Part shown: positions 7,129 to 7,173 of the stretch, piece by piece
Layout: every line of letters begins with the position of its first letter
Position numbering within the stretch: the stretch's first letter is position 1
From: an uncultured Clostridium sp.
Lineage (GTDB): Bacteria; Bacillota; Clostridia; Lachnospirales; Lachnospiraceae
Direction of reading: 5' to 3'
NCBI GenBank assembly: GCA_958349075.1
Contig: CATWBR010000233.1
Coordinates: 1-7,173 of the forward strand
DNA: 7,173 nucleotides
The notes under the pieces: generated by a model
The model's database searches: none
What the model was told of the DNA's origin: nothing
What the model saw: only the letters and a program-made list of their open reading frames with translations
Translations under genes and position numbers: made by a program

Positions 7129-7156
7129 TGGACACAATATCTGGTATCTTTAAAAT
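7129..7156 (+). promoter_or_regulatory. Predicted promoter of a gene beyond the right edge
   Basis: TGGACA (7129-7134, 5 of 6 to TTGACA) and TAAAAT (7151-7156, 5 of 6 to TATAAT) are separated by 16 bp in an AT-rich stretch. A perfect TTGACA at 7119-7124 pairs only with the poor -10 TGGTAT (17 bp away). The direction is + if this reading is right; the gene itself is not in the window. Confidence 0.5.
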
Positions 7157-7173
7157 TTAAAAACCAGATATTG
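7132..7173 (+). promoter_or_regulatory. Inverted repeat over the promoter, resembling paired NrdR boxes
   Basis: CAATATCTGGT (7135-7145) and ACCAGATATTG (7163-7173) form a perfect 11-bp inverted repeat around 17 bases. The left element extended, ACACAATATCTGGTAT (7132-7147), matches the known NrdR box pattern acaCwAtATaTwGtgt at 13 of 16 positions. The right element is cut by the window end, and its visible part matches at 10 of 13. The first element lies mostly in the -35/-10 spacer and the second covers the expected start, good positions for repression. Against NrdR, the linker is 13 bp where about 15-16 is usual as I recall. It could be the operator of another dimeric regulator. Confidence 0.45.

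Overview
The window reads as ordinary chromosomal sequence from an anaerobic Firmicute, most likely a Lachnospiraceae/Clostridium cluster XIVa gut organism. This rests on the oxygen-sensitive class III ribonucleotide reductase with its activase, the strong AGGAGG-type ribosome binding sites, the moderate GC content, and the general flavour of the proteins. There is no rRNA or other marker gene, so the genus is not decided. All six genes are on the + strand. I see no mobile element, CRISPR array, tRNA or broken gene.

Layout: (1) 91-2782 holds nrdD and nrdG, which form the anaerobic ribonucleoside-triphosphate reductase and its radical-SAM activating enzyme. They are separated by 67 bp containing three degenerate 13-14 bp tandem repeats. 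(2) 2783-2993 is an intergenic region with a plausible extended -10 promoter whose predicted start falls in a 9-bp dyad; it drives (3) gltS, a sodium/glutamate symporter, 2994-4175. (4) 4176-4451 starts with a perfect 16-bp GC-rich hairpin that lacks a T-tract, and then carries a strong promoter with a perfect TATAAT in extended -10 context. (5) 4452-6978 is a probable operon of dut (dUTPase), a TPR-repeat lipoprotein of unknown role, and hflX (ribosome-associated GTPase). (6) 6979-7173 is intergenic. At its right end a promoter-like pair of hexamers is overlaid by a perfect 11-bp inverted repeat that resembles paired NrdR boxes; the regulated gene lies outside the window.

How they work together: NrdD/NrdG make dNTPs without oxygen, and Dut removes dUTP and supplies dUMP for dTTP synthesis. 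The window therefore carries two deoxynucleotide-pool loci, with a glutamate transporter between them as a separate transcription unit. HflX belongs to ribosome rescue and stress functions, and its partnership with dut and the TPR lipoprotein is positional only. No clearly new system is visible. The best leads are the regulatory dyads at 2926-2949 and 7132-7173 and the uncharacterised TPR lipoprotein.
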